From Agrostemma githago (taxonomy: Eukaryota > Streptophyta > Magnoliopsida > Caryophyllales > Caryophyllaceae): a stretch of 64,000 nucleotides of DNA. The stretch's first letter is position 1; every line of letters starts with the position of its first letter. The notes beneath the pieces were generated by a model. That model saw only the letters and a program-made list of their open reading frames with translations. It did not search any database and was not told the DNA's origin. Of the stretch, positions 34,380-46,533 are shown piece by piece. The translations under genes and the position numbers were made by a program. The stretch lies in NCBI GenBank assembly GCA_958450325.1, contig OY288254.1, positions 35,163,577 through 35,227,576 on the forward strand, written 5' to 3'.

Positions 34380-34777
34380 TGGGTCAAGAAAATCGAGACA
34401 AAATAGGAAAGAATTGATTTTGTTGTTTTGATTGATTTTTTGAATACTGATTTTGTGCGCCAGTTTTCGAGAATGAATATGGCTGATTTGTGAGACGGTT
34501 TCGTCTTTGACCCGGTTTTCACCCGGTCGCCAAAAGACGGGATTTATTTTTGGTGTCGGTTTTGGCCCAAATTAGTCTTATTTTGCTCGGAACAACCCAC
34601 TGGGCCTGAATTTGAGGTCTGCTTTGTGAGATTTCTACTCCGCTAAAAGTCCATGTAGGATATTATTGATTCCGAGCCCAAATCCGAGTATACCAAGTCA
34701 CGTGTGCGTCCGATCATCATCGGGTGTTTTTTGGAGACTACCATAGACACTTGGCAGTCAAAATGCGGGTGTCTACA

Positions 34778-34782
34778 ATTTG
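34778..34782. repeat. Target-site duplication ATTTG, right copy
   Basis: Pairs with 19138-19142. Confidence 0.9.
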
Positions 34783-35400
34783 TATAATAGAATTTCATCG
34801 TCTTATTGTAGAATTAATTATTACTCTTATTTCATATTTATAATATATTTCATCACCTTGCTATAATTTTTCGATGTGAGTTTATGTCATTTAACTTCAT
34901 AGTCTTATTAAGATATTTTGTAAGATTCAAAAGTTTTTTTTATTGATTTTAAGAACGAATGATGAGTCTCATTTATAATATAGAATTATATTATCATAAT
35001 TTTTTTGATGCCAGATAATTTACTTTCTTAAGAACTCCTTTTAAGACCCAAACGAACACATGTTACTCTTATTTATAATATAGAATCATCATCTTACTTT
35101 AATTGTTTCGATGTGGGAGAATTTTAAGTTTGTAGTCTTATTAAGAGTTTTTTTAAGACTCAAAAGTTTTTTAGTCGATACTCAAAAACAATGATTACTC
35201 TTATTTATATTATAGAATTTCATAACCTCATCATAATTTGTCGAGGTGGGATAATTACGTAAGGTTATAATCTGAAGAGTTCTTTATGACTCAAAAGATT
35301 TTTGGTGGATATCTAAGGACGAATGTTAACTATTATTTATAATATAGAATTTCATTACCTTATTATAATTTGTCGATGTGGTATAACTTTAATATCTTTA
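34783..35400. repeat. Diverged tandem array (right part)
   Basis: Continues the 17140-19137 array, with 'tcgatgtgg' anchors near 34880, 35010, 35105, 35245 and 35370. Further AT-rich sequence to 35724 shows no clear units. Confidence 0.7.
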
Positions 35401-35696
35401 TATGTACTAAATTAATCACTTTTTCGAACAAATAATATGAAATTTATACTCTAATAAAAGCATTTTCTACAACGAATCTAATTAATTCATTTTTATAATT
35501 TTATTTATGATAACTTTTTGTTAAACGAAATTTAAACATTTTTAGATGAAATTTATAAACATCACATTAATTTAATAGATTAAATATATTATTGTAATAA
35601 TTAAAAGATTCCCTATCTGATTTTTTTATTATTAATGATATTTTCCTAAATTGAGTTTTGATGTAACGGACCAATCATATCGCTCGAAAACTTTCT

Positions 35697-35722
35697 TCTT
35701 TATATATATATATATATATATT
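35697..35722. repeat. (TA)n microsatellite
   Basis: About a dozen TA units, ending at the proposed Helitron 5' terminus. Confidence 0.8.
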
Positions 35723-35724
35723 GA

Positions 35725-36294
35725 TTACCAGCTGAAGAATCAATAAAATAGACTAGACTAACAGCCATAGAGCATAAAAAATATAGCAAAAAGTTAAGGA
35801 CCACATTGTTTCTTATAATGTATTTGCGAGATTTTTTTAAATGTCCCGAACTCACATTTACACAACTAAAATTTTCCACTATTGTATATTCACAAGTACG
35901 ATTCACTGGCAATAATACATAGAGGACTAACCAAAATACAAAATGTAGTATATAAAGCATACAGTAAATTACAGTAGTATATTTTAATTTATGGAATAAT
36001 ATGTTAACCTTTTTATTTAAAAATATAAGAGCACAAATTAATAGAGGTGTACTTATCTTAATTTTGGTTATTGCCCACAACTTTTTTAACTCCCAATGTT
36101 GACCATGTTCTTAACTTCTCCACTTGCTGAGAAACCACCTCCTCAATGGTTACCATTCCCAAAACAAGGCAAAATCGAATTTCCATTTGTAGTGAAAGAA
36201 TTGAATCAAAATAATCATAATCATTCACAAAATGGAGAAAAAAGAGCATCTATAATGAAAAGTACTCAACAAAACATCACAGAGTTGTGAAAGC
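35725..36294. other. RPA-like gene interior, unresolved
   Basis: AT-rich, between the Helitron boundary and the next recognisable exon. A plus-strand stretch (36096-36290) reads LAEKPPPQWLPFPKQGKIEF but I do not recognise it. Minus-strand frames here look random. Confidence 0.35.
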
Positions 36295-37465
36295 GACTGA
36301 ACGTCCTATCAAACTATCATCCATTGCTGAATTAGTTGAAGTTCATAATGTATATATGTTATATTTTCATTTTCTAATAAAACATTTAATATTATGTCAA
36401 ATTACTTGCAAACTAATTCTCATTTTGTGTCTTCAGGCTGGAATATACTCAATTGTTGCAACATTGATGGAAGTAGATACTGAAAAGAAATGGTATTGAA
36501 ACAAGTGCAAGGTATGTGGAAAATGAGCAGGAATGAAAAAAGATGGCCTATGGTATTGTACTATAGAATATTGTTACAGATCAGAAGTGGGACGTCCAGC
36601 GAGAGATATATTGTCGGTAACAAATTATAGTATAAAATTCTTTTCTTTGTCATGAATTATTATGTTGAATAATTTAACACAGTTTTCTGAATATAGCTTC
36701 AAGGTGAAATTTTTAATTGAAGATCACAATGGTGATAAGATTCACATCATCGCCAACAGTGGGCAAGTAGAATATGAAGTTGCTTATAATGCTTCTGAAG
36801 ATTGTATTGACATGCTAAGAGATATAAGATCACTCATTTAGGAAACAATAAGTTAGTTCATTTACAGTACTAAAATATGTATATAGAATTTAGTATACAC
36901 ATGAAATTAACATTGATAAAATCTAGGTGAATGACCCGAAGGAGATACCATTTACATTCTGGATTCTTCAAGACAAAGAGTTCATAATAGACTTGGAAGT
37001 TTCAAGACACAAAAATATTGATATGATATCAAGGTGCTACAAAGTCATTAACCTAAATGACGACAGGGATGAAATCAACAAGAGAAAGAATGTCGTGATT
37101 CCACAGGTGAAAATAACAACATTGTGCTGGTAGAGTTTACTAATATATAAAGAATGACTTTTCTAACCATTTAATTAAAACTGGAAGCCAACACATTAAC
37201 AACATCGGAAGTAACAAATTAAATGACACGGGATTGGTAAATAAAATCATACGAACGTTGAAATGACAATGTATGCATATTATAGTTTATTATTCATTAA
37301 TGATGAGTCTATTGTGAATTGATGCAGATTGTCACACCTGTTGCGCATACAAAGGATGGTCCCTCAGCTGATGAACTAACACCCATGAGCAAACTCTTCT
37401 ATAAAAGAAAATATTCAGCAATGAGTGAATCAAGTGAACCAAGACCAGAGTGTGTAGACCTGTGA
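36295..37465 (+). pseudogene. RPA1/RPA70-like gene, C-terminal part (broken)
   Basis: Exons resemble the C-terminal (DBD-C, Rep_fac-A_C type) domain. A partial exon ends at 36340 (ERPIKLSSIAELVE). A 96-bp intron follows. Exon 36437-36616 reads AGIYSIVATLMEVDTEKKWY with a zinc-ribbon-like CKVC and WYC, but has in-frame TGA at 36497 and 36524. Intron 36617-36682. An exon from 36683 (FKVKFLIEDHNGDKIH) has a TAG near 36838. Exon 36927-37106 (VNDPKEIPFTFWILQDKEF) and the last exon 37328-37465 (IVTPVAHTKDGPSADELTP to PECVDL and stop) join in phase 0. Strand and domain order fit the half at 4455-5300, so this is probably one gene split by insertions. The intact protein would bind single-stranded DNA. 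Confidence 0.65.
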
Positions 37466-38216
37466 TCAGCAACAAAGAACATTAGAACATTATGAACAAG
37501 ACCTAATCGATCAGTGCATTCAATTAATGGACGCTGATTTTTAATTATTTATTTCACAATTTCGTAGTTTGAATTCTGTTTAACTCATGTTGGTAGATTT
37601 TATTGATTTCTGCAGACTATTATATACTATTGTTATTTTGTTATCAAATCAAGATGTTATTTCCTTTTTTCATTAGCTTTCATTTTCAACAGTCAGCGAT
37701 CATCAATGATATCAATCACGTTAATGACACAAGACATAAGAAACCAATAAAGGTTTCAAAATGTCATACCATGTGTGTATAAACATCGCCGTATTGGTCA
37801 TCAGATAAATAACGTGTAGGTTAAGCGAATTCCAACAGAATAGAGAGTATTCCAATGTCGATGCAACATGTCAAACAAAAAAATTAGATTTTCTGATTAC
37901 CAATCAATCACTTTCCGAGTATAAAAGTCATTCATTAAGTGCTTTTGTTTAAGTCTATTCCCAAACAATTATAATGATTGAATTTTTCTAATGTATATGC
38001 ATATGTGTATATATCTTTATATATACAACTGTAAGACTGAATAACGGAAATCCAATTACAGAACAACTCTTCTAGAAAAAATTATGTACAGTTATTATGA
38101 ACTGACTTAGCATGAAGCAACAAGTTAAATTAAAAAACTGACAGTTTCAAAACAAATAAAACTGACAAGAGCATGTTCTCCATTGAAAAGCAGTTATTCA
38201 AAATGTAGCATATATA
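37466..38216. other. AT-rich sequence downstream of RPA-like gene
   Basis: Probably 3' flank. I see no gene, repeat or terminal motif in it. Confidence 0.4.
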
Positions 38217-38697
38217 CAGGGGCGGATCCAGAAATGAAAATTTGGTAGGGCTAAATTTATGTCGATTGCAAAGCCAAAAAAATTTGTCGATCATACGATG
38301 TCGAGATTTTTTTCAAAAAATAACAAATAGATATTATATAATAATGTATTGTACGGGGTATATATACGGAGTATCACTTTAAATATTTCGTCATAAATAA
38401 ATTAAATAAAATCAATTACTCCAGTTTTTAAAATAATTCTAACTATAAATATGATCATAAAACAAAAAAAAAAAACGTCGCAAAAGCTTCCCTTTTTAAG
38501 ATACATTAAATAAATATAGATCTCAATTTTTTGATATCAAGTTAATGATATAAAGATCTCCATTTTTTTTAAATAATATACAGATCTCCATTTTTTTATA
38601 TTAAGTCGATGGTATAAATAAAGGTAATTAATCAATTAAAATCATGTATATTGTACTTAGTAAAAATATAGGTATTGAAGCCCAAATTACGTGTATG

Positions 38698-38747
<50 letters not shown>

Positions 38748-38990
38748 GATTATTTCCTTTTTTCATATATCAAGGGTTATATACGAACTAAAGAAAACAA
38801 GCAAGAATTAAAAATACAGCTCTACATGGTTTCGAACACGAGCAATTTCGTACAAATTGAACCTTTCCTTTCACTCTACCAACTACGCTAGTTTGTGGTG
38901 CTGCTTATATTTGCACATGAATTTTATTTATCCTATAACTCTACTTGGGCTATAACCCATATTGGCTTACCCTCGCTAGATCCGCCCCTG
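38217..38990. mobile_element. Non-autonomous TIR DNA transposon (hAT-like), 774 bp
   Basis: Ends are CAGGGGCGGATCCAG and CTAGATCCGCCCCTG, inverted with one mismatch in 15. It is flanked by AGCATATATA on both sides (38207-38216, 38991-39000). A CAGGG start and a duplication of at least 8 bp suit hAT; a 9-10 bp duplication would also allow a Mutator-like element. There is no transposase. A (TA)n run lies at about 38693-38742. Confidence 0.75.
38693..38742. repeat. (TA)n microsatellite
   Basis: Long alternating TA run inside the TIR element. Confidence 0.9.
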
Positions 38991-39000
38991 AGCATATATA

Positions 39001-40271
39001 TATACCATACATATACCAATGAATGTTAATGAAAAGATTAAAAAAACTCATTCCATTCAAGTTAGCAAATTCTATCAAGTATAGTAATAATCTAAATAAA
39101 CAGTCAATACTAGGTGTTATAGTTATAGCAATCAAATAATTGTTTGTATAGTAGCATTTAAGGTTGATTATGGAGAACAAATACCCTTCAAGTTCATCAA
39201 AGAAAAAAGCAAACAGAAATAGCAAAAGAAACAGATGTGAGAGTAAGATATATTTCGATTTTTTGCCTTTCTTGATAAATTGTAGACTTGATTACACATG
39301 TTGCATCTATACATGTTTTATGCGTTAGAAATTAAATTATACACTGAATTAAGCCCGGTTCATATGATACATTAAGTGTCGTTATTTAAGCAGGCAAAAT
39401 TTGGGAAACAATATTTATTTTTTATAAAACAGATTCTGAACATATTTGACAGAAAAAAGTACATGCATGGATCGATCTGGGTCGGACCTGGACCGGGTCT
39501 ACTAACAATCAATTATTAATTAATTACTATATCAGTCGTTAACTAAATTATAAGACAAAAAATCTGGATGATTCTTATAATAAGTATTTGAGAGAATAAT
39601 TAAATTTACATTTCAGTGGATATTTCAATTTTCAAGACCGAGTCTACTAGAAGTGAATTATTTATTACTATATTTTTGATTAACTACATCGTAAAACGAG
39701 AAATCTGGATGATTCTTTTAACAATTATTTGAAATACTAAATAATTGTACATTTTAAGTGGATATTAATTTTTTTTGAAGACTTAAATCAAGAATAATAA
39801 AGGACATGAAAATGTCTTAAACAGTAACAAGAACCAACAAAATTGTGATGGAAAGTATAATATTTTTTTCGTAAAACTCACATGCAACATATCAAATAAA
39901 TAAAGTACCAAAAATAGATATCAAAAAAAATTGACAATAAGTAGACAGATATATAGAGATAAACTACAATCTGTAACAAAATTGTGATTAAATGTATTAA
40001 CATTTTTTCGACAAACTCACGTGCAACATATCAATAAAATGGATTAACCAAAAATACAGATCCACAAAAAAATGATAAACCGTATACAGATATATAGAGA
40101 TAGACTGCAATCTATAATACAAAAAATCAATGTTAAATCACATGCATAGTATATAAAAACATGCAATATAATATATGAAACAATTTTGGATTAAGGTGAA
40201 GAATGTTAATCTACCTTTTTTTGCACAAAAAAGGGTAAATTTACTCTCATCAACCCAGTAAAATGACCAAT
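39001..40271. repeat. AT-rich spacer with two short tandem duplications
   Basis: Non-coding. One imperfect pair of about 145-bp units ('aatctggatgattctt' near 39564 and 39709). A second pair of about 140-bp units ('aacaaaattgtgat' near 39836 and 39976, 'acagatatatagagata' near 39943 and 40087). Both look like small tandem duplications that have since diverged. Confidence 0.6.
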
Positions 40272-41743
40272 TGTGGACATGACATAGGTCCCCCCCGACG
40301 CGGCCACGCGCGGGTTTGGGTAGGCGGATGAATCTCATGTGAGATGGTTCTCGGGTTGAAATTTAAATCGAAAATGAAGTCGCCACCGAACTTTGTGGGA
40401 GTTCGGGCCCATTCGAACCCACTCTATATTTTGGGTCGACCGTGCACAAAGTACGGCCTACTTCGATACTAGAGCTTGTGGGGTTCGTCCATTTGCATTA
40501 CGATATCGATGCCGACATTATCCGGTACCGTATATCGAATGACTCTCCTGTGCCAACGGTTTCGGACATCCGGAAACCAAGGTTTTGAGTAAGGGATGAA
40601 GGAACGTGTTGGGAAGCCCACAAAGAACACCCAACCCCGCCTGCACTTTAGCGACCTCTACTAAGATACCGTTCGATTTTAGAATACGCGCGCCAGTGAT
40701 TCGGTGAAATGAAATGCAAACAGCGTTTTGGCTAAACATGTGAGATATGTTTGATCTACGTCGTTTAATGCATCTTTGGATTATGTCGAGGTTTTATTTA
40801 GCATGCGAGGTTCGTTTTTGTACAATAAAATAAACAATGAAAATAAAGGCGCAAAAGTAGATTACAAATACACGGGCGGTATACAACCTGGAAATACAAT
40901 ACGACATACGCGACAATCGAAATAATTGAAATAGTAAAGATAATAATAACGGATTACAATGGATGATACGATGCATTGTTTTGAAAATTTAAGCACGTGA
41001 TAGTCTTAACACGTGATGACTAAAAGTCGTAGAAAACGTTTGGTGGGGTTTACGCGATGTATGGAACTCGCATTTTTACGTAAAGAGGAGCCACTCGATT
41101 GAGTCATGGCGAGACTCGGTCGAGTGGTCCTATTACGGACATTCTGCCCACTTTTGGGGATGCCACTCGATCAAGTGGGTTATGGCACTCGATCGAGTGC
41201 GCCTGTACGGAATGTTGTCCGCTTCGAAAAAGCGTCGATTCCGAGATTTCTTTTGGTTTTAAAATCGATAATTTTACTAAATCGCGTAGAAACATAATAT
41301 GATTTATAATCGACTTAGTTTTTTATGCTCGTAATGTGTATGCTATTATTACGAGATCGATTATCGGGGATTTAGAAAACACGTTATAAATGGTTTTAGG
41401 ACGAAATAATTCCCTCCGCGTCGTAATGTCGTAATCAGTCCTTTCGGACCGTGTGACAATTATTTCGGCGTCAACGGGTTCGTGCTAATACGGTTTATCG
41501 ATTAATTCTTTTAGACATGATATTCGACTACGGAGTCGGTATCGCATCTTTAGAATAACGTTTTATTTGTTTGATTAGAGCGAAAGTCGATTTCCTCCGC
41601 ATAACGACATCGTAATTAATCCTTGCGGATTATGTGATGTTTGATTTGCATCAACAGGTTTCGTTCTAACTTTAAAAACGAGATCTAGTACACCTAACAA
41701 TAAATATCCGCGATGGTACTAGGCCCTTGAGTGTTTAGGGCGG
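40272..41743 (-). mobile_element. Retand-type LTR fragment (interrupted)
   Basis: Begins TGTGGACATGACATAGG like the complete LTRs and is collinear with them to 'gcccttgagtgtttagggcgg', where another LTR start follows. The U3 part, with the promoter, is missing. It holds one palindrome module (41094-41197). It is more diverged than elements 1 and 2. Confidence 0.8.
41094..41197. repeat. Four-palindrome module (LTR fragment 40272-41743)
   Basis: Sites start at 41094, 41115, 41166 and 41188; spacings 21, 51 and 22. Two sites carry single changes. Confidence 0.88.
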
Positions 41744-43951
41744 TGTGGACATGACATAGGTCCACCCCGACGCGGCCATGCGCGGGTTTGGGGAGGCGAA
41801 TGAATCATATGTGAGATGGATCGAATTGAAATTTAAATCGAAGTGGAGTCGCCACCGAACTTTGTGGGAGTTCGGGCCCGTTTGAACCCACTCTCTATAT
41901 CTTAGTAGGCCGTGCACAAAGTACCGCCCATTCCGATCTCAGAATTTATTGGGTTCGTCCCTTTGCATTTTGATACCGATACCGACATTATCGGATACCG
42001 TGTATTGAATGACTCTCGTGTGCCAATGGTTTCGGACATCTGGAAACAACGGTTCAGAGTAAGGGGTGAGGGTACGTGTTGGGAAGTTCACTAAGAACAC
42101 CCAACCCTGCCCGCACTTAGCGGCCTCTACTAAGATATCGCTTGACTTTTGAATACGCGCATTAGTAATACGATTGAATGATATGCAAACAGTATTTTGG
42201 CTAAACATGCGAAAATTTCAATAAGTTGCTATGTTGATTTAATGCATCTAAATTAACGTCAAAGTTGTATTTAGCATGCGAGATTCGTTTTAGTATAATA
42301 AAATAAATAACGGAAATAAATCGAGAAGACATAAACAAACAAGTTAGTAACGGTGATAACGGTAATAACAGTTTGTAAATAATATAGAATAATTTAACGA
42401 GATGATGCATGATTTTAGGAAAGTGATAAATCATGTGATAGACTTGACACGTGTTGACCGAAGCCACAAAAGAATTTTATCAAGACTCGAAAGACGCTTG
42501 AAAGACTCACGCTTTTGATAAATCAGGAGCCACTCGATCGAGTGGTCTCGAAAAAAGTTTTTGCCCTCTGTACGAACTATGGTTCGTTTGGTTTTGATTT
42601 TGAAATTGCTTTTGGAAAAATCGATAATTTTGTTGAGTCGCGTAAAAATATGATACGATTTATACTTGACTTAAATTTTCGATACTCGTCATATTCGACA
42701 CTTGCTAATGGAATCAATATCGAATATTCGGACCGACTTTTTAGAAAAGATGTTTGTTAATCGTTTGAAAATCGAACTAAGACAAAATAGATTCTCTCCG
42801 CGTCGAAATCGTCATGTTTCGTTTTTAGGACTATATGACGACTATCTTATCATCAACGAGATGGATTTAGTTCTTGTAGATACGATATTCAACTATAGAG
42901 TCGGTATCGTATTTTGAGAATAATCGTTTTTTGTATAAAAATTAGATAGTTGCGATAATATCGGTATTAGAAACTAGAAAAGAAATAAAAAAAGACGCGA
43001 CAACGACCAGAATAAAAAGATGGACGGACGAGAGAAAGAGAAGAAAAGGGAGAAGTCGGGATTTGTAACACCCTCAACCTACATGCTTGATTATCTCGAA
43101 AACGGACTCGTAGTAACGGCCTAGGCGCGGGAGCGTTAAGATGTATATAGGTGAGTTATGGTGTGTATGGCTAGGGAGGGGATTTGACGAATTTTGCTCT
43201 CGGGTCTTTGACGAGTTTCGATCTCGGGTTTGCTACGGGATTTCTAGAGGAAAATCAGGACGGTATTTGTGTATAGTTTGCCTAAAATTGCCTAGAATTT
43301 TGGGTTGTGAATTGTCGGGAATTGTGTGTGTTGTGTTGTGTCGTGGGTGTTGTATTTATAGGGGAGGTTTCCTTGCTTGGATGGGAAGAAACTCCTGTTT
43401 CGGATAGGAAAGGTAGTAGTCTTGGATGCAATAGGATTCCGTCTTTGGATAGGAAAAGGTTGCTTTTAAGGGAAGAAAACACCCGGTTTTGGCTGATTTA
43501 ATTTTATGAGTCCACTCGATCGAGTGAGCTGGTCCACTCGATCGAGTGGGTCTCGCCGGGTGGGAGACCTCCTTAGAGATCGAGTTTTGTCCTTTTGGGA
43601 GAGTTTTAGTTGCTTAACTCTTCTTCATTGCTGATTTTTGTAGGTGTTTGACTTCGAGTTGATTATTCGAGGTGGTGTGCCAGATATTTATGGTTCGGAA
43701 ATGCCTTTGACCAGGGTTTGACCCGGTCGCTAAAAAACGGTTTTGCCCTTGGTGACGGTTTTGACCCAAATTAGTCTCATTTGACTGGAAACGACCCACT
43801 GGGCCTGAATTTGAGGTCGGTTTGGTGAGATTATTACTCCGCTAAAAGCTCGTGCTGACTACTATTGATTCTGAGTCGAAAATCGAGTGTATTAAGCTAT
43901 GTTTACGTCCGATCATCATCGGGTGTTTTTTGGAAACTGCTATAGAGACCT
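41744..43951 (-). mobile_element. Retand-type LTR fragment, inserted into preceding LTR
   Basis: Starts TGTGGACATGACATAGG inside the conserved middle of the LTR at 40272-41743. It runs through blocks shared with other LTRs to 'ggaaactgctatagagacc'. It lacks the last 35 or so bases including TGTCTACA, because the LTR of element 3 begins at 43952. A minus-strand TATAAATA is at 43353-43360. Only one single site (42533) and one pair of palindromes (43515-43545) remain. Confidence 0.75.
43515..43545. repeat. Palindrome pair (half module)
   Basis: Two perfect CTCGATCGAG sites, centres 21 bp apart, in the promoter-proximal place of module A. The second pair is absent. Confidence 0.85.
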
Positions 43952-44446
43952 TGTAGACACCCAGATTTGGACCTGGTGGCTGCAGAGGCGCCCAACGAAC
44001 ATCCGATGACGATAGGACTGCAACGCGACGCGGGTTCGTGATGTTTTAGGTAGTTTTTCTATAGATCGGATCGAATAAACTACTGGGGGAAATTAAACTA
44101 ACATGATGGCAGCCTTAGTCGTGTCGTTACGGTCGCACAAACACTAACTATAGTCAATTCTGACACCGGGACCCCGAGTCGGTCCCGAAACTTTCACCGA
44201 GTCAACACCGCGCCAAGCGAACCTCGAGATGAACACCCGAGGCCCACTAAACCCAGGGTAAACATAATCCCCAAGAATCATATCACACTCCTCCCTCTCG
44301 GTTTTGGAAATTATCAAAACCGTATCCTCAAAACTCCGACTGTCCCACCTCACGCGCCTGGTTCTCCCCACGCCTAGGCCCAGGCGCCTTAGTCTCGGTG
44401 CGCCTCAGCTCAGGCGCCTTTATGGGCGACGAGGGCCGAAAATACC

Positions 44447-44454
44447 TATAAATA
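44447..44454 (+). promoter_or_regulatory. TATA box of element 3 LTR
   Basis: CCTATAAATACCCCCC matches the LTR promoters of the other Tat elements. Element 2 is inserted about 50 bp downstream, near the expected start of transcription. Confidence 0.7.
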
Positions 44455-44500
44455 CCCCCCTTCACGCTCTCATTTCAAGACACATCTCATTCTTCTCTTC

Positions 44501-44505
44501 CCCCT
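44501..44505. repeat. Target-site duplication CCCCT, left copy
   Basis: CCCCT at 44501-44505 matches 60280-60284 across element 2. Confidence 0.88.
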
Positions 44506-45495
44506 TGTGGACATGACATAGGTCCACCCCGACGCGGCGAAGCGCGGGTTTGGGTAGGCGAATGAATCTCGTGGTAAGATTGTTCTCGGGTTCGAAATTT
44601 AAGTCAAAATGGAGTCGCCACCGAATTTTGTGGTTATTCAGAACCATACGAGCCCACTCTATGTCGTCATGGGCTATACACAAAGTAAGCCCACTTCGAT
44701 TTCAGAGTTTATGGGGCTCGTCCCTTTGCATTGTTATACCGATACCGTTTACACCGGCTTTCGTATATAAAATGACTCTCGTGCGCCAAGGGCTTCGGAC
44801 ATCCGGAAACCAAAGGTTCTGAGTAAGGGGTGAGGGTACGTGTTGGGAAGCCCACTAAGGACACCCAACCCCGCCCGCACATGGCGGCCTCTACTAAGAC
44901 ACCGTTCGTGTTCGTGTACGCGCACTAGTAAAATAATTAAATGATATGCAAACAACATTTTCGGGCTAAGCATGTGAATTTGCGTTAACTACGTCATTTA
45001 ATGCATCTTTTTTATTTGTCGAAATGATTTAGCGTGCGAGGTTCATTTATAAAGCAATAAAGCAAGTAAATAAATAAAACTCGAAATGTAATAAAATAAC
45101 GTACAAGTTACACGGGCGGAAATACAACATTACGTAAAAGTAATAAACGAAATAAGAAATAACGCGATATAATGATAGGGACGGACCCGTATGTAAACTA
45201 GACCGCAAAATATGTAGATGGACTAAACCCCGTTTAAATGCACATTATGTGGTACGTCAAACGAGGGACGGAAACATGAGACTGTGGCATATTGCTAGCC
45301 CGATCTCATATCCCGTAGTCTTGTCCCGACTTATCACGTCAAAAGTTGATCAAAGTCGTTCTACGTGTCGTGATGTGCATGGTTTTGAAAATAGGAAGAT
45401 CACGTGATAGTCTTTACACGTGATGACTAAAGTTGATAAAAGACGGGGCTTGAAACGTGTGTCAAACCCCTCGGATTTTTGGGTTACAGGACCCA

Positions 45496-45598
45496 CTCGA
45501 CCGAGTCGTGGTGTGACTCGGTCGAGTGCACCTTTTACGTGGCTACTGCCCGTTTTTATGGGTGCTACTCGATCGAGTAGCATATGTACTCGGTCGAG
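45496..45598. repeat. Four-palindrome module B (element 2 left LTR)
   Basis: Sites start at 45496, 45517, 45568 and 45589; spacings 21, 51 and 21. Confidence 0.92.
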
Positions 45599-46533
45599 TA
45601 GACCCTGTACGAATGATAATTCGTTTCGTTTTATGATTTGAAATCGATGATTGGTCGAACCAAATACGAACATCGCACGATTTGTATTTAACTCGACCTC
45701 CGGTACTATAATCGTGTACAAACGATTATAATACCGTTATCGGAGTTTTATAAAAATGCTTATCGTTATGCTAGAAAATTTGAATTAGTAACGAAAGATG
45801 TCCCTCTACGTCACGACATCGAAACTAACCCTTTCGGATTACGTGATGTCGGTTTTCGTGTCAACGGGCTTCGTACCAATTATGAAAATGGGATTAAATA
45901 CGTTCAACTACGACCGTTTGCAATCGCATCACGCCCTTGAGTACGTTGGGGCGGGGCTCCTCGAAAGGGCTCCACCTCCGTTGTTGCTCGTAAAGGGATT
46001 AGACGAATTTTAGGCAAACATCGTAGTCAAACGGATTTAAAACCGGTTTTTAGTATTAATATATATATATACGCGGTATTATAACGATATTAGTAATAAA
46101 AGATGATATAAAAATAAAGATGCAAAAAGTATAAAAAAACGTTAGTGTTAGTGTTACTACGATTATGATTACGATACAAAATGCGATAGAATAAATGACA
46201 AAGAAACGAGATAGAAGGGATCGAAATGGGGTTTAGGACACCCTCAACATACATGCTAGGTATAGGACCTCGGAAATGGACTCGTAATAGCGGCACGGGC
46301 TCGGGAGTATCGAGGATGTATGCGAGTTATGGTGTGTATAGGTATGTGTGTGTGTTTCGCCGGTTTCAGAGGGACAAGGGGCTCGGTTTTTTGTGTAGTC
46401 TTGTTAGGGACGTAGTATAGGGAGTGTAGTAGGGTTAGGATGCAAAATGTAGGGTAAATGCTTAGGGTAAAAACTGTGCAAATGAGTGGGGGTGAAGCGG
46501 TATTTATAGACTTCATCCCACGACATAAGGGCA

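Larger units (their letters stand above)
19143..34777 (-). mobile_element. Element 1: complete Tat/Retand-like Ty3/gypsy retrotransposon
   Basis: The 15,635-bp element has LTRs at 19143-21686 and 32318-34777 and duplication ATTTG. On the minus strand the LTR runs TGTAGACACC to GTCCACA. The PBS, leader, one gag-protease-RT-RH-aRH-integrase frame and polypurine tract follow in order. An antisense gene lies between pol and the 3' LTR (22552-24310), beside diverged tandem repeats, as described for Retand and Grande elements. gag-pol is disabled by six in-frame stops and one frameshift. The right LTR has a deletion of about 80 bp near 32925 relative to the left. No intron is seen between protease and RT, unlike Ogre elements. 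Confidence 0.92.
32318..34777 (-). repeat. Element 1 right LTR (5' LTR), 2,460 bp
   Basis: Plus strand TGTGGACATGACG to GTGTCTACA, pairing with 19143-21686. Shorter mainly by one deletion near 32925. Contains modules A and B, a TATA box, and a (TG)n run at about 34066-34088. Confidence 0.92.
17055..35724 (-). mobile_element. Probable non-autonomous Helitron, split by element 1
   Basis: Read on the minus strand, the left end gives a Helitron 3' terminus: a hairpin with near-perfect 8-bp arms (17066-17084, GCCCGTGC / GCACGTGC around GAT), 11 nt including CTAG at 17055, then a host T. A candidate 5' end reads TCAATATATATATA from 35724, preceded by host A, so removal restores an A-T junction. 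The interior is mainly a diverged tandem array, common in Helitrons. Without element 1 it would be about 3.0 kb. No Rep/helicase is seen. The 3' end is well supported; the 5' end is tentative. Confidence 0.5.
43952..44505 (+). repeat. Element 3 5' LTR, first part (U3)
   Basis: Plus strand TGTAGACACCC up to the CCCCT target. It has GC-rich 'caggcgcctt' repeats near 44390 and 44411, and the TATA box at 44447. Confidence 0.75.

Noticed and set aside
36096..36290. Frame LAEKPPPQW... as an exon of the RPA-like gene
   Set aside because: Position is suggestive but I cannot match it to any RPA segment, and splice sites are unclear.
41747..42094. Repeated short frames over the LTR starts (also near 19111, 32229, 44462 and 57656)
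   Set aside because: The same non-coding LTR start gives similar frames in every copy; they are conserved as DNA, on both strands, with stops in some copies.
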